From Xiphydria camelus (Eukaryota > Arthropoda > Insecta > Hymenoptera > Xiphydriidae): a stretch of 64,000 nucleotides of DNA. The stretch lies in contig OY783195.1 in NCBI GenBank assembly GCA_963678675.1, forward strand, positions 18,011,342 to 18,075,341. The letters are read 5' to 3'. Below the pieces are notes generated by a model. It worked only from the letters and a program-made list of their open reading frames with translations. It was not told where the DNA came from and searched no databases. The stretch's first letter is position 1, and each line of letters begins with the position of its first letter. The translations under genes were made by a program, and so were the position numbers. Of this stretch, positions 10,740 to 22,199 are shown one piece after another.

Positions 10740-11960
10740 CCTTCAATGCCATAACTTTATATTCGAATCTTTAGCGTTTAAGGAAAGACTTTCTTCGGCT
10801 AGTTACAATTCATAAAGTTTGTATTTCCTTATGGATACAGCTATTATTGTGTTTCACTTCTTATAACTTTACCTGTACCTGCTTCGAAAATTATTTTATA
10901 ACCATTCATTTCTAGTTTTCTAACTGATAAGAAATTTATTTCAATGCCAGGTATAATTAGAATCTTTGATTATTATTTGTATTTCAGAATCAGCCACTAG
11001 AGTTTTAATTTATTATAAGCATCCTCAATTTCTTTTGCTACTAAATGTTGATCTGGCATTGCATTTTTAATTCGTACAGGTTTTTCCAGTGATCTAATAT
11101 TTGTTAGTTATTTTTCCGCACATAGATGCTCTGGAGCTCCTGAATCAAGATGCCAGTGTAGATTTCCAATTTCGCTTATATCATCTACTGCAGGAAAACA
11201 GTAGACATTTTCTTCCTCGGATTTCGTTGTAGATACTTTCACTTTTGCATTAGTAGGCCTTTGCTCTGAAGATTCCTGTTGTGAGGATTTCCTGCAATCC
11301 GCTCTTTTATGACCTATCAGAACAAAGTGGTAGCATTGAAAACGAAACTTCCCTTGAACGCGTTGCTTGACTTATTTCTTGTAGTGTTAGTTATACACGC
11401 TATACTTGGTTGATTTTCTTCTTTTGGTATATTTTGATAATCTTTTCACATATTTTTGTTCTTCCAAAAGTCAATTTTTCACTAAGGACACTGTTAAATT
11501 TTTTTCTGACAGCGTCTCCAGGGCTGTTTCTACTGCATCATACTCGGAAAGCATTGTCGGAAAAACTAGTAGATAGCAGACTACATCAGTTTCTTCCAAT
11601 GTTGCTCCTGTTGAACATAGTTCCCTCACTAGCTTATTGAATTTAAGAAATGAGTACCCAAGGATTGCGCCGAATCATTAAATTTCATCGTGAGTAGAGT
11701 TTTTCGTAACAACAGTTGGCTAGCTATTCCTCTTCGCTCAAAGGTAGACCACATCGTTTGCTACACTTTATACGCAATTTCGGCATCCTTTACACATTCC
11801 AGATGGCTACCTGCAAATCGCTGTACAATTTGTGATTTGTATCTCCGATTTTTCTTTCGCCATGCTCCTAATGTCATCTCTTTCATAGCTCGGGCCTCTA
11901 CACTGTCCGTTTTCAATATTTCAATTTTGACAGTATACGGTTCTTCTATTGATTAAGCCG
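10740..11960 (-). pseudogene. copia-type retrotransposon remnant (gag, zinc knuckle, protease, start of integrase)
   Basis: Reading the minus strand, a gag region near 11740-11880 (WRKKNRRYKSQIV) is followed at 11283-11340 by a zinc-knuckle-like motif CYHFVLIGHKRADC, in which the second cysteine of CX2C is lost. Then comes a copia protease active-site motif LDSGAPEHL near 11130-11150 and, near 10890-10970, IPGIEINFLSVRKLEMNGY, the segment that leads into integrase. Several stops and frame changes make it a dead copy. No LTRs are visible. It ends before the integrase core. Confidence 0.75.
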
Positions 11961-12647
11961 GCAGCTGGACTTAACGACTAAAAGCACTTTCAGCATTGTT
12001 TCCATATGTATACATATTCATAATTTAAAATACTTATATTATATATCATGTTAATTTCATAGCGATGTGAGTATAATATATCAATGGACGAGTTGTTTCA
12101 TATTGTCGCGCGCTCCCTACGACACTGCCAGGCAACAGGCCAAAAAAGGGGGTGCAGGCGAAATAATTCTCGGAAAGCTGGAAATGGTTTTAATCTTTTC
12201 ATTTGCATGTAAAAAGAGTTTTTTAAAGTTTGCACCAATTTTCTGCTTGTGCTGTATGAGGGGTGTCCCAAAAACTTCGAAAATTTTCGATTTTTTTAAG
12301 TTTTTCACTAATAACTCCTAAATGATGCATTTTTAGGAAAATTTAAATCTTTTATAAATTAAAGTACATAAAATTCTACGTAAAATGAGCCCCACATATT
12401 TGAAATTAAGTCAAGTAGTATAGACGATATGCATGTTTGAAAAACAACCATTTCTTAAATTTTTGAAGGAAAAATCATATTTTGGATTTTTAGACCTTAT
12501 TTCCATTACGTGAAATTTATTATATGAAATTATTCTGTATTTGGAATTTATATTACAGCGAGTGCTGTATCAGATATACGTAAGCTGTATTCTTCTGCCC
12601 CCTCCCTTGCTATTAGCGTATCCCATAAGTTTCTTCCGCGCCACGCT

Positions 12648-13300
12648 ATGAATGACTCTAGCCGGCTATTATCCAGAATAACTAGAGATAACAGTGACTG
12701 TAAGAAATTCATAGACTGGTTCCTTTGCCAGAATCCCTTTCCAGTAGGAGAGTACGTAATGTCTACTGGAATTGTAGGAGATGAAAACGTAAATTGCCAT
12801 CTGTCAGACCAAATCTGTTCACCAAATCCTTAGAACAGAATACTTTCAAATTAGCTACTCTTCCTCCAACTGAAGAAGCTGCTAGACTGCACGCAATGAG
12901 GGCTTTTCTACAAATTAATTTGTGGAATGGTCATTTGATGGACCCAGTTCAATGGGGTTGGAAGGTTACTAAGCATGGGCTGCTTCCAGTACCATCAACA
13001 GCCGAACAAGCCCCGCAGGAACTGCTTAATAACACTGCCTGCAAATGTTTGAAAGGGTGCCGAAAAGCTTGTGGTTGCAGGAAGCAAGGAATGAAATGTT
13101 CCCCAATATGCTTTAATTGCAAAGGAGCGTCCTGCACTAATACACCAGATGAAATTGATGATGACTCAAACTTAAACGACGACGAAGTGGTGCTACCTGA
13201 CAATGATAACGAATTAGAAGACCTCCTGGATGACGAGAACCTTAAAATGGACCAATTGCTTCAGTCAGCTTCTACTTCCAAACGTAGCAAATTGAATTAA
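12648..13300 (+). pseudogene. Nuclease/CXC transposon-family protein, N-side fragment plus C-terminal cysteine-rich domain
   Basis: Two frames join here. Bases 12648-12833 encode FIDWFLCQNPFP and STGIVGDENVNCH. Bases 12794-13300 encode 168 residues with LPPTEEAARLHAMRAFLQ, DPVQWGW, then a CXC-type cysteine block (CKCLKGCRKACGCRKQGMKC and CFNCKGASC) at about residues 83-115, and a very acidic tail ending KRSKLN. The same C-terminal order occurs at 24110-24540. The central nuclease part is missing, so this is an internally deleted copy. The cysteine block is likely a metal-binding, DNA-contacting domain by analogy with tesmin/TSO1 CXC domains (inference). Confidence 0.6.
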
Positions 13301-13687
13301 CGTCGTATTTATATAATTTTTAAATTTTGTTATCAATTTTTTACCGACACATCGAAACTTACATCAATGCTTTTTGTACTTCAACTCAATTTTTTATGTT
13401 TTAATTACATATTTTCATCACAATGTGCATTTTTATATTTCAATCCCTGGATTCAGCACTAAATATTGTACCAGTGTTCGCATATACGATCTGATACACG
13501 ATATGATAACTGTAGAATATCCAGCTATTATATCATTTATTTCATATATTACATTTTATATTGCAAAAATAAAGCAAATAATGTATAAGCTGTTTATGGG
13601 GTCGGTTGCAGTCATCCCAGAGCTCTTTCACAGTGCATTTCATTGGTGACAAAGTCTCTTTAAAAATTTTTCTCTACACCGTTCAAA

Positions 13688-13945
13688 ATGGATAGTCAAC
13701 ATAAACATTTACGACATATTATGCTTCATTGCTTTAAAAAAAGTAATAGTGCAAAGGACACTGCAGACGAGATTTGCACCGTTTATGAGGGTGGTACTAC
13801 GACTATTAGGATCGTCCACAATTGGACGGATACGGACCTTATCAAAAGTATGTTCCACACCTATTGACGGAGACCGGCCTTATGAACAGTGTCTCTACGT
13901 GCGATTTGCTTCTTCAGCGACATGAAAGAAATCCTTTCTTAAGCA
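13688..13945 (+). pseudogene. mariner transposase, internally deleted fragment
   Basis: The frame starts MDSQHKHLRHIMLHCFKK, matching the N-terminal DNA-binding helix of Mos1-type mariner transposases, and passes through CTVYEGG and HNWT. It then jumps (13822 onward) to KYVPHLLTE and CDLLLQRHERNPFL, which lie just upstream of the catalytic TGDE motif in mariners. The DDD core is absent, so it cannot catalyse transposition. Confidence 0.75.
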
Positions 13946-14519
13946 TATTTATATTATATAAACATAGCCGACTAGAGTCCTTCATAGCGTGGCGCGGAAG
14001 AAACTTATGGGATACGCTAATAGCAAGGGAGGGGGCAGAAGAATACAGCTTACGTATATCTGATACAGCACTCGCTGTAATATAAATTCCAGATACAGAA
14101 TAATTTCATATAATAAATTTTACGTAATGGAAATAAGGTCTAAAAATCCAAAATATGATTTTTCCTTCAAAAATTTAAGAAATGGTTGTTTTTCAAACAT
14201 GCATATCGTCTATACTACTTGACTTAATTTCAAATATGTGGGGCTCATTTTACGTAGAATTTTATGTACTTTAATTTATAAAAGAGTAAAATTTTCCTAG
14301 AAATGCATCATTTAGGAATTATTAGTGAAAAACTGAAAAAAGTCGAAAAATTTCGAAGTTTTTGGGACACCCCTCATACAGCACAAGCAGAAAATTGGTG
14401 CAAACTTTAAAAAACTCTTTTTACAAGCAAATGAAAAGATTAAAACCATTTCCAGCTTTCCGGGAATTATTTCGCCTACAACTCTATGTTGCCTGGCCTA
14501 AACTGACGCGGCCGCACCG

Positions 14520-14880
14520 TGAGTTGGAAGCCGACGATTCTAGCTGATCGAAAACTTACTTAAAATTACTATTTTTATGTACGCATATGTTTCTCTCTAG
14601 GTTTGAATCGCATATTATTACTCTTTAAATAAAAACTGTTTTTTTCAAATTTGTTTGAAAAAATCTGGAAACAAACTTTCATTTCTGGAAGAATGACTTA
14701 AATATTACTTTAAATATTCATCGATATTACTTTATTTTCTTAACACATTTCTTATTTTCCTCTATTTACTTTCTTGTTGGCATATGAACGCACAGAAACA
14801 TACAGAATTTATTCTGTGGAACAGACAAAGTAGTTTATTAAATATTTAAAACTTTGATTTAAAGTTTGTGTACGAAAACT
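14520..14880. other. AT-rich spacer, nothing recognised
   Basis: Low-complexity AT-rich sequence between the foldback and the next TTAA-type element. No frame, repeat partner or RNA gene seen. Confidence 0.4.
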
Positions 14881-15120
14881 TAACCCTTTGGCCTACAATT
14901 TAAAGTTTAACAGCGTGGGCCCAAAACGTCCCAGCCTTCGAGCCATTCCACGGTTCGGCAAATCGATCTTAACCCTTTGCGGATGGCCAATGTACCCCGG
15001 TCCAGGCCCGTAATAGTTAGTTTTGGCCCGACTGATGTACCACGGGCCAGGCTTGTGGTAATCAGTTTTGGCCCGAGTATACCTGACCACGAGTTTAGCT
15101 CGTGGTTGTTGGCCATTACA
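14880..15120. mobile_element. piggyBac-type MITE ends with 42-45 bp iterations
   Basis: TTAACCCTTTG occurs twice in the same orientation (14880 and 14969), the end sequence typical of TTAA-flanked MITEs. Two diverged copies of a unit with TGTACCMCGGKCCAGGC and TTTTGGCCCGA follow (about 14990-15080). The right end is diffuse (TGGCCATTACAG). Frames on both strands here are translations of the repeat. Confidence 0.55.
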
Positions 15121-15555
15121 GAAGATCAAGCTCTTCCAGCAACGTTTTCATTTGAAATTTCTAGTTATTAAAATCATTTCCATTGAATAAAGGAATCTTT
15201 ATGCGTTTTTCCTGTATTTCGGCCATTTCCAATAACTTCAAAAAAAACTTCACCGATAGGCTTACGAGTTTATTAAAAGGTTTATCTTACACAGTCTCTT
15301 GACTGCATTTTGACCTGGGCCTATAACCTGTTGCAATTCAAGTTCAAAGGATTGTTGACTTATTATAGCTTGTTAATTTATTAAGCGCAAAAAAAAAAAG
15401 GTATTACATTCTTTGTTCGATGCTCAATGTAAGAGCTACGACTTAAACTTAAATTTACTAACTATCGTACAAGAAGGAAACTAAAAAAAAACCTAAGAAC
15501 AGCAAACAGAGGCGCATCTTAAGAGACCCAGCCAACCACCTTATTCAAATCTCAA

Positions 15556-15778
15556 CATAAGATTCAAAATTCAAACTTTAAAAATACGGATCTAATATGG
15601 CGGAACAAAATGCAGAAATCCATCGGATATTTATGAAACCTGGTATCCCAAAGGTTCTCAGGTCCTTCAATACGCGAAAATAAGATTTAAAATTCAGAAA
15701 CGTGAATCTAATATGGCGATTCGAAACGCGAGAATTAATTTGATCTTCGTGAAATTCGGTACCCTAAGGTACCGAAAC
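15556..15778 (+). repeat. Imperfect direct repeat of about 115 bp
   Basis: Two diverged copies share AATCTAATATGGCG, AAGATTYAAAATTCA and GGTAYCCYAAGGT. The second ends in (CAA)n at 15775-15791. Function unknown. Confidence 0.5.
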
Positions 15779-16116
15779 AACAACAACAACAGGTGAGGTT
15801 TATAACAAGTGATAAATATATTTTGAAAATCTGATTATTTAAGTTTTTGGCGTGGCTGGTCTCAAATGTGCAGCTCAAATTTCGAAATTCAATATAGACT
15901 AATACACAAAAACTCATGTGATTCTTATACAAATTTAATAAGCAAGAATATTTTGGGTCTTTAAAGCCCAGCGCCCACGGTGTGACTGTTTTGAGACAAC
16001 GGTTGTAAACTAGTTTACTCTACAACCAGTTTACAACCAAAATGAAACTTCGGCGCGCACACGGATGCGACTCATTGTGAATCAGTTTTAATCAGTTGGT
16101 GTAATAGTGCAGCTGA

Positions 16117-16389
16117 ATGTTTACAATGTTAAATTCTGAATATTCAGAATCAGATAAGGAAAACATCATTGACTATTATCAATACCGCAGACTGCACAGG
16201 ACACAGAAGGAGTATTGGGTCCATCCATACATAAGGGGAAATTTGAATTCTAGGCTGTTCGTAGAAGCAAAAGAACTGTCTCAGACAGATAGAAAGTTTA
16301 TAGCTTTTTACCGAATGTCGAAAGGATCTTGTACCCGAAATATACCGCTACGCGCGCTGACGGTGAACATCTTGAGATTCGTCTTTTAA
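16117..16389 (+). pseudogene. PIF/Harbinger transposase N-terminal fragment
   Basis: The 90-residue frame contains RRLHRTQKEYWVHPYIRGN, then LFVEAKEL and KFIAFYRMSKGS. Spacing and residues match the start of Harbinger-type transposases (a WVHP/WVRP block, then FYRMS before the helix-turn-helix). It loses homology after residue 75. The DDE domain is absent. Just upstream, 15960-16060 has GCCCAGCGCCCACGGTG and iterated GGTTGTAAAC words, plausibly the element's left end. Confidence 0.6.
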
Positions 16390-16832
16390 AAAATCAGTAT
16401 TTGGTAGTGGGAGGGCCATTTCTTCATGAAGAAAAAAATTCTTCGCATTGGCGAAATAAATATTTTCTGGTGTTTTTTTCACTTTTTTGTAAGAAAATGC
16501 CTTTTAATGTCACTTAAAAATTGATATTTTTTTTTTAAATTGAGAAAAATTGTCATGTATACAAAGTTGTTTATGCCATTAATAGTAGGTACACTTGAAA
16601 AAAAAATCTAAAACAATTCAGGTAATGTTTTTTCATCAAATATGACTACGTAAATAAAAATCATTTTTTTTGAGACCCTCATGAAAAAAAGTGGCTGTCT
16701 TTACACAGAATGCCCCATATGCTTCAGAGAATTTGGCGAGACCGAGGTTGTTTTGTCATCGAACTTTTAAAAAGCTCTATCTGTTTGTGATTCAGTCCCC
16801 CTTTAGTTTACTATACCTCGTGTTTGGTTTAA

Positions 16833-17035
16833 TAAACGCCAGTGCAACGAGTTGCATATCGGTTGGTACACAATGACCGCTGTAGTTTCGATACTTACTT
16901 GCGTTTTTTTGAATAACCAAGGAAATAAACGTAAGCAATGTCATTTGGTTCGGATCTTGGCTGTCGATATTACCACCAAATTATAGGAAACAAGAGCGAA
17001 CGGAGTGCACCAACCGATATTCAACTCCTCGCACT
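16833..17035. mobile_element. Diverged MITE related to 36254-36424
   Basis: Inverted ends ACGCCAGTGCAACGAGTTGC and GCACTCTGGC-containing partner surround a loop with GCATATCGGTTGG. The same sequence forms the arms of the clean palindrome at 36254-36424. Confidence 0.5.
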
Positions 17036-17224
17036 CTGGCATATACTAAAGACGGGGTATATACATTCGTCAAAGCTTTATTAAGAATCGTCCTTTTTTA
17101 CAGTAGCTATCACAATAATTTTAGGTAATTTGAGGCATCAAACGACTGTTATTAGATACCTATACCTACGGTGGCTTCACGGATAAGTATTGACTTTCAC
17201 GTTTCAACTTATAGTGATACTATC

Positions 17225-17248
17225 TATATATATATATATATATATATA
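17225..17248 (+). repeat. (TA)n microsatellite
   Basis: An uninterrupted run of about 12 TA units. Confidence 0.85.
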
Positions 17249-17648
17249 AGTATCTATTTTAAATGTTTGTCCTGTCACTACGGGAACAATTTATATAGAG
17301 ACAGAGACGAGACGGTAGTGCTCACTTTCTAGATACCTATCAATATCAAACCACGTGCCTCGTTATAAGCAATAGTTAGCGCACAGAAGCCATATACAGG
17401 GTGTTTCACTTAATTTGACCACCTCAAATATCACGGCAGTCGTTGATGATATGAAAAAGTGTTCAGAAGAAAAATTGTTCGATACAATGGGGCAAATACT
17501 GTTATTTGAAAAGAATTATGTTCTAATTAATTTTTTTCAAAATATCAAGGTCATCGATATTATTTTAAATGGGTCGACATATTTTCATTACCACAGTCCT
17601 GTAGCTTATAAGAGGAAAAATTCAGCAACATCCGTGTGGAAATGTTCA

Positions 17649-17822
17649 TTGGGCCCCAATTGGGGCCCAATTGGGCTGCCCAATTACTATTTGGGCGCCA
17701 ATTGGGCAGCCCAATCAGTGCCCAATTGGGCTTTCGTTGGGCTTGTAACGCTCCGCCCAACCTATGCCCAATTTGGGCCGCCCAATTGGGCCCCAATTGG
17801 GCAACCCTATTTATGCCCAATC
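17649..17822. repeat. TTGGGC/GCCCAA iterated palindrome array
   Basis: More than a dozen copies of the 6-mer TTGGGC or its complement in 174 bp, many arranged as CCCAATTGGG. It directly abuts the inner edge of the left CAGGGTGTTTCA arm at a CCGTGTGGAAAT motif also found at 22290-22305. Confidence 0.8.
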
Positions 17823-18190
17823 AACCTGAAATGTTACTTTTAATGAATAATAAGATTAATAATGAATAATAAGATTAATAATAATTAATAAGATTTTATA
17901 TTTTCTCATAAAATGTACAAAAGTAAAATATAAACGTATTCAAGCGGAACAATGATTGATACAAATCATACGCGCGGGTTTTCTTAGTTTTTCATAAGTA
18001 CAATTTAAGAATTTTCTATTTTCATATTTTATAGATATATATGCAAGGGGGATTAGGGTGCGATTAATAATGTAAAAGGCCAAGGCCATACAGTAAGAAA
18101 TAATAATAATATAAACGTATTCTTCAGTTTTTAGGGCTCTATCATACACTATATACACTACACTACATACACTATATTTATTTAAATATA

Positions 18191-18887
18191 CAGGGTGTTA
18201 CTTAATGATAGGCCGTAATTGCAAGGGCACATTACTGAATCTATTTCCAGTAGAAAAGTTCATATTAACATGTGTCCTAAAATGTCTGATTTTCAAGATA
18301 CAGGACGTCAAAATTTTAAAAAATCGGTTTTTTAATAATATCTCAAAGATCTTTGTGCCGATTTTGTTGACATTTGGCACTGTTGTTTATTATAATAAGA
18401 TGCTAAGTTAACACTAACTAGAAGATAATTATGAGTTCCAGTGGCGTCCCGGGGGACAGTCTTACGAATAATATCTTTTTTCTTCAAAAACGAAGTGAGG
18501 TACGAAATAATGTGAAGAGACAAAAAAGTTGTATTTTTAGCTGCTTAATCTGAAAAAAATATAAAATTTTTTAAAAAGTCAGTGGTGTACACTTTTTTTG
18601 TCAATATTATTCGTGAGATTGTCCCCCGGGACGCCACTGGAACTCATAATTAACTTCTAGTTAGTGGTAACTTAGCGTCTTATTACAATAAACAACAGTG
18701 CCAAATGTCAACAAAATCGGCACGAGGATTGTTGAGATATTATTAAAGTACCGATTTTTTTTTAAACTGACGTCCTGTATCTTGAAAACCAGACATTTTA
18801 GGACACATGTTAATATGAACTTTTCTACTGTAAATTGATTCAGTAATGTGCCCTTGCAATTACGGCCTATCATTAAGTAACACCCTG
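18191..18887. mobile_element. 697 bp foldback MITE, TA duplication
   Basis: The element begins CAGGGTGTTACTTAATGAT and ends with its complement. The flanks are TA (18189-18190 and 18888-18889). The arms of about 300 bp match closely, including a GTGGCGTCCCGGGGGACA block. There is no transposase and the short frames are arm translations. It is best placed in the Tc1/mariner group as a non-autonomous foldback. Confidence 0.85.
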
Positions 18888-18950
18888 TATATACACTATG
18901 CAAAAAAAAACAAGCTCGAAGTCGTGAGCAGACCGGGCAAGCTAAAAATG

Positions 18951-19151
18951 GCGCGTTGCCACGAGTCGACTCAAGTTGAACGATTTGGTAGTTCGACCGT
19001 AGTCGACTTAAAATTTCTTTGTTATTAGTCGAATCGCATGAAGTCGCAAGACGAGCTACTTTGTTCGATTCGACTAATAACAAAGAAATTTTACGTCGAC
19101 TACGATCGAACTACCAAGTCGTTCGACTTGAGTCGACTCGTGGCAACGCGC
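18951..19151. mobile_element. 201 bp palindrome with GTCGA iteration
   Basis: Ends GCGCGTTGCC and GGCAACGCGC bound arms of about 97 bp made largely of GAGTCGACTC, TTCGAC and GTCGAC words. The centre is near 19052. Overlapping frames here are chance. Confidence 0.8.
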
Positions 19152-19546
19152 TTTAAAAGACTAAAAACTACTCGCTGCAGCTACTCGTTCTCGCGCCGTC
19201 GTCTGTCGTATTCTCGCCCCCGGCGTTGCCACCTCGGCTTCACGGATGCCACGCTCCGCGTTGGACTTCCCTGCCTTCTCGTCGTCCTCCGTCCCAGTCC
19301 CTTGCGTAAGCCAAAGGCAATACAATGGCCTCGATGGGTGCCTTCTCTGAAGAAGGGGCTTCCTTGCTGCTCCTTCGAGTTACGGCATCTGACAAAAAAC
19401 ATTACAAAATGATGTATCGCAATCATTACTTTGAACGGTTTTTACTTCGTAAATATATTTCAAAAACAATAATTTACATGAAAAAATATTAATTACTCTC
19501 ACCTATTATACACCGATGGAGCCTGAACTCTTTAAGGAGAAACTTG
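19152..19546. other. GC-richer stretch, no confident gene
   Basis: Bases 19170-19400 are less AT-rich than their surroundings and are open on both strands (part of 19038-19412 on + and 19181-19426 on -). The translations are low-complexity (S/R/P-rich) with no family motif. I cannot exclude a diverged exon. Confidence 0.35.
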
Positions 19547-19831
19547 CTAGACTAAAATTTGTAATATATGGACGTGTGTCATTTTAAATGGATGAAAATT
19601 TTCATCCTTCAACATCCTCCCAACCGTGGACTTGCTGATTCTAACCTCTGTTGCCACAGCTCGAATACTCGTTCGAGGGTTATTCCTTATTCTTTCTAGC
19701 ACAGCATCGATATTTTGCTGCACCTGTATTCTTCTGGGACTTCCTAAAATAATTATAAAAACAATATATAATTCAGCCTTGACAAATACAATCTTATCGA
19801 GCTGCACCTTATCGAGGCGATCTTTCGACAT
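19547..19831 (-). pseudogene. Tc1/mariner-superfamily transposase N-terminus (DUF4817-like)
   Basis: A 94-residue frame starting MSKDRLDKVQLDKIV, with GSPRRIQVQQNIDAVLERI, then NNPRTSIRAVATEVRISKST, a helix-turn-helix, and NFHPFKMTHVH, matching the start of insect Tc1-type transposases. An intron-like TTTTTATAATTATTTTAG sits just before GSPRR, so residues 22-29 may be read-through of an intron. The frame stops where the arm of the surrounding foldback begins to differ. No DDE residues. Confidence 0.7.
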
Positions 19832-20770
19832 AATGATTCCAAAACGTTTTTATCGAGAAATATATATTTCTAACATATACGGTAGTGTTCACGAATATTG
19901 TAAAATATCGCAGGAATGTTACATAAAAGTTACTTGCAAAAACGTGCTTTGTAGGGTGTAAATGATGATATTTTATAATATAATTTCCATCGTTACACCA
20001 GAAGCGAAGAAGATTTGAAATAAAAGTGAGGTACATATACACTTCATGTTTGACAGGTCGGTATATAAATTTGAACTTGTGATAGTATAATACGAAAGAG
20101 GAAATATATCGATAAAGAAAAAATAATAAAATAGTTACTCCATTATTGTAATCCAATTCCATTGTATCCCTTATTTTTCTGCCACGACTTTGATTGTTGA
20201 TAGTGAAGAAAAATCAAATTTATTGGTTGATCCATCCACTATCAACAATCAAAGTCGTGGCAGAAAAATAAGGGATCCAATGGAATTAGATTACAATAAT
20301 GGAGTAACTATTTGATTATTTTTTCTTTATCGATATATTTCTTCTTTCGTATTATACTATCACAAGTTCCAATGTATATACCGACCTGTCAAACGTGAAG
20401 TGTACATGTACCTCACTTCTATTTCATCTCTTCTTCGCCTCGGATGTAAAGATGGAAATTATAAAATATCATCATTTACACCTCAAGAAGTACGTTTTTG
20501 CAAGTAACTTTTCTGTAACATTCCGGCAATATTTTACAATATTCGTGAACACTACCGTATATATTAGAAATATATATTTCTCGATAAAAACGTTTCGGAA
20601 TCATTATGTCGAAAGATCTCGATAAGATACAGCTCGATAAGATTGTACTTGCTCGAGCTGAATTATATGGGGTTTTTATAATTATTTTAGGAAGTCCCAG
20701 AAGAATACAAGTGCAGCAAAATATCGATGCTGTGATAGAAAGAATAAGGAATAACCCTCGAACCCCCTAA
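19672..20770. repeat. 1.1 kb head-to-head foldback containing transposase starts
   Basis: Arms of about 535 bp meet at a 30 bp spacer near 20215. Both arms hold the element end (GTCGTGGCAGAAAAATAAGG), then untranslated sequence, then the transposase start in opposite directions. The spacer (with GGTTGATCCATC) is nearly the same as at 6270, 7500 and 49430, so the head-to-head structure is inherited and did not arise separately at each locus. Confidence 0.8.
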
Positions 20771-20772
20771 TC
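20595..20772 (+). pseudogene. Mirror copy of the Tc1-type transposase N-terminus
   Basis: Encodes SKDLDKIQLDKIVLARAELY, the same intron-like TTATTTTAG junction, and RRIQVQQNIDAVIERIRNNP, then meets a stop. It is the inverted partner of 19547-19831. Confidence 0.65.
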
Positions 20773-20775
20773 GGT

Positions 20776-21300
20776 ATCAGTGATTCCCAATTGACCGTCG
20801 TTACACCAGAGACGAAAAAGAGATGAAATAGAAGTGAGGTACGTGTACACACTTCAGGTTTGACAGGTCGTGTATAAATTGGAACTTGTGATAATACGAA
20901 AGAGGAAATATATCGATAGAGAAAAAATAATGATAAAGTAATTACTTGATTATTGTGATCCAATTCCATTGCATCTCCTATTTTTCTGCCACGGCTTGTT
21001 GATGGAGAAGAAAAACCATTGATTTGTCCCGTGCTCGTATGACGCTGAAAACAAAAAATAGAATATTCACAAAGATATATGTCCTTCATAGGCAATCAAA
21101 GTGAGGTTAGAATGGTCAGATAGAAAGTAACTTATCTGACGGCAATTCTTCTGAGATGCTGCCGTCTCCTTTCCTGCTCTGTATGCACAGGCATCCAGAG
21201 AAAAGCAGCACTGCATCCGTTCACTATCACGATTCAAGATTATTAAAAAAAAATACAAACGATTTGCAAATTACACGGAGCGTCTGTCACATTCACCACT
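20776..21300 (-). mobile_element. Module A, copy A5 (truncated)
   Basis: The reverse complement matches A1 between about 5220 and 5740. It ends abruptly at a hAT-like mini-element at 21307. The reading frames here (20682-21095, 21067-21258) are shared with other copies only as repeat translations. Confidence 0.7.
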
Positions 21301-21306
21301 ATTCGC

Positions 21307-21379
21307 CAGGGCCGTCCCGAGAAAAGGGGACGTTTTCAGCCTCTCTCCAGGGCCGTACTCTTTTCCCGGGACGGCCCTG
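21307..21379. mobile_element. 73 bp hAT-like mini inverted repeat
   Basis: Ends CAGGGCCGTCCCG and its complement surround a very short loop. CAGGG-type ends are usual for hAT elements, but the flanking ATTCGC/GCGAAT continues the palindrome and hides any 8 bp duplication. Confidence 0.6.
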
Positions 21380-21383
21380 GCGA

Positions 21384-21638
21384 ATTTCTAAACACAAAAA
21401 TAGCTGTAGCGCCTAAACTAAAATAGCTAGAAAAAAAAGTCATAAAGCAAAGATTAGAATGTTATTATCTATAACTTTTATTAAGGTCATTTTGTCGAAA
21501 AAATAATAATAATAAAATAATAAAAAAGCCTTTTGATTCGGTACTCTGGAGACTACCCTTAAACAGCCCTGAAAAAATCACCCTACCCTCGTCGATTTTT
21601 TTGCGGCATAGGTAAAAATGGATAAGTGCCTTGGACTA
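21384..21638 (+). repeat. Left member of an inverted pair with 27442-27712
   Basis: Shares TAGTCCAAGGCACTTATCC, AATCGACGAGGG, CTGATTTTTTCAGG-like and TTTTGTCGA blocks, in inverted order, with 27442-27712. The pair brackets 5.8 kb including the 3 kb nuclease element. The GATTTTTTCAGGG core also appears in the palindrome at 57043-57848. Confidence 0.7.
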
Positions 21639-21643
21639 AGTGA

Positions 21644-22140
21644 TTAGGTACCTCAGTTGGGGCCAGATTGGGGTCCCCAATGTAGCCCCAACTAAACGCT
21701 AATACTATATCGTATCACCTGATCCAAATTTCAGTCACTAAAAGTTCGGAATAGATTTCAATTTTATTTATTCTGTAATAGAAATGGCCAATTTATCATT
21801 ATATGTATCTTACTCCACTCAATTTGAAAAATGCTGTAAAGATTATTAAAAATGCAATTATCAAAGAATGAAATATATTATATATTTATTACCAATGGCA
21901 TCATAATAAAGTTAGTAAAGTTTTTGAGACGATGCTATCAACATTAAAACATAAAAATTATACAATATTTCTTGCTAGGGTAGTGATTAGGTACCTTAGT
22001 TGGGGCCAGATTGGGGTGCCCAACGTAGGCCCAACTAGTACCTTAGTTGGGGCCTGATTGGGCTGCCCAACGTAGCCCCAACTAAACGCTAATACTACAT
22101 CGTATTACCTGACTCAAATTCCAGTCACTAAAAGTTCGGA
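21644..22140 (+). repeat. TTGGGGCC-iterated repeat, two direct copies
   Basis: A block starting GTGATTAGGTACC and ending ACTAAAAGTTCGGAATA occurs at about 21638-21755 and 21973-22143. The second copy has an extra internal GTACCTTAGTTGGGGCC unit. Both carry TTGGGG/CCCCAA self-complementary words. Confidence 0.65.
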
Positions 22141-22199
22141 ATAAGTTCTAAATGTCCAGATTTATTTTTACTTCCAGTACATAAATAAAACAAATAATT

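Larger units (their letters stand above)
12127..14497. mobile_element. 2.4 kb foldback carrying CXC-gene and mariner fragments
   Basis: Arms of about 540 bp (12127-12669 and 13963-14497) are inverted copies, including TGAGGGGTGTCCCAAAAAC and GCGCCACGCTATGAA. The interior holds part of the nuclease/CXC gene family and a deleted mariner transposase. No target duplication was confirmed. The mixture means either nested insertion or capture. Confidence 0.75.

Noticed and set aside
12949..13203. 84-residue minus frame opposite the CXC gene
   Set aside because: It is the antisense of the cysteine-rich coding strand, which has clear homology on the plus strand.
15000..15130. Two minus-strand frames with repeated GPGYIGH/ARGTSVGPK peptides
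   Set aside because: Peptide periodicity follows the 42-45 bp DNA repeat of the TTAA element. No coding signal.
17560..17869. Frames rich in GPNWA peptides on both strands
   Set aside because: Translation of the TTGGGC/GCCCAA array in several frames.
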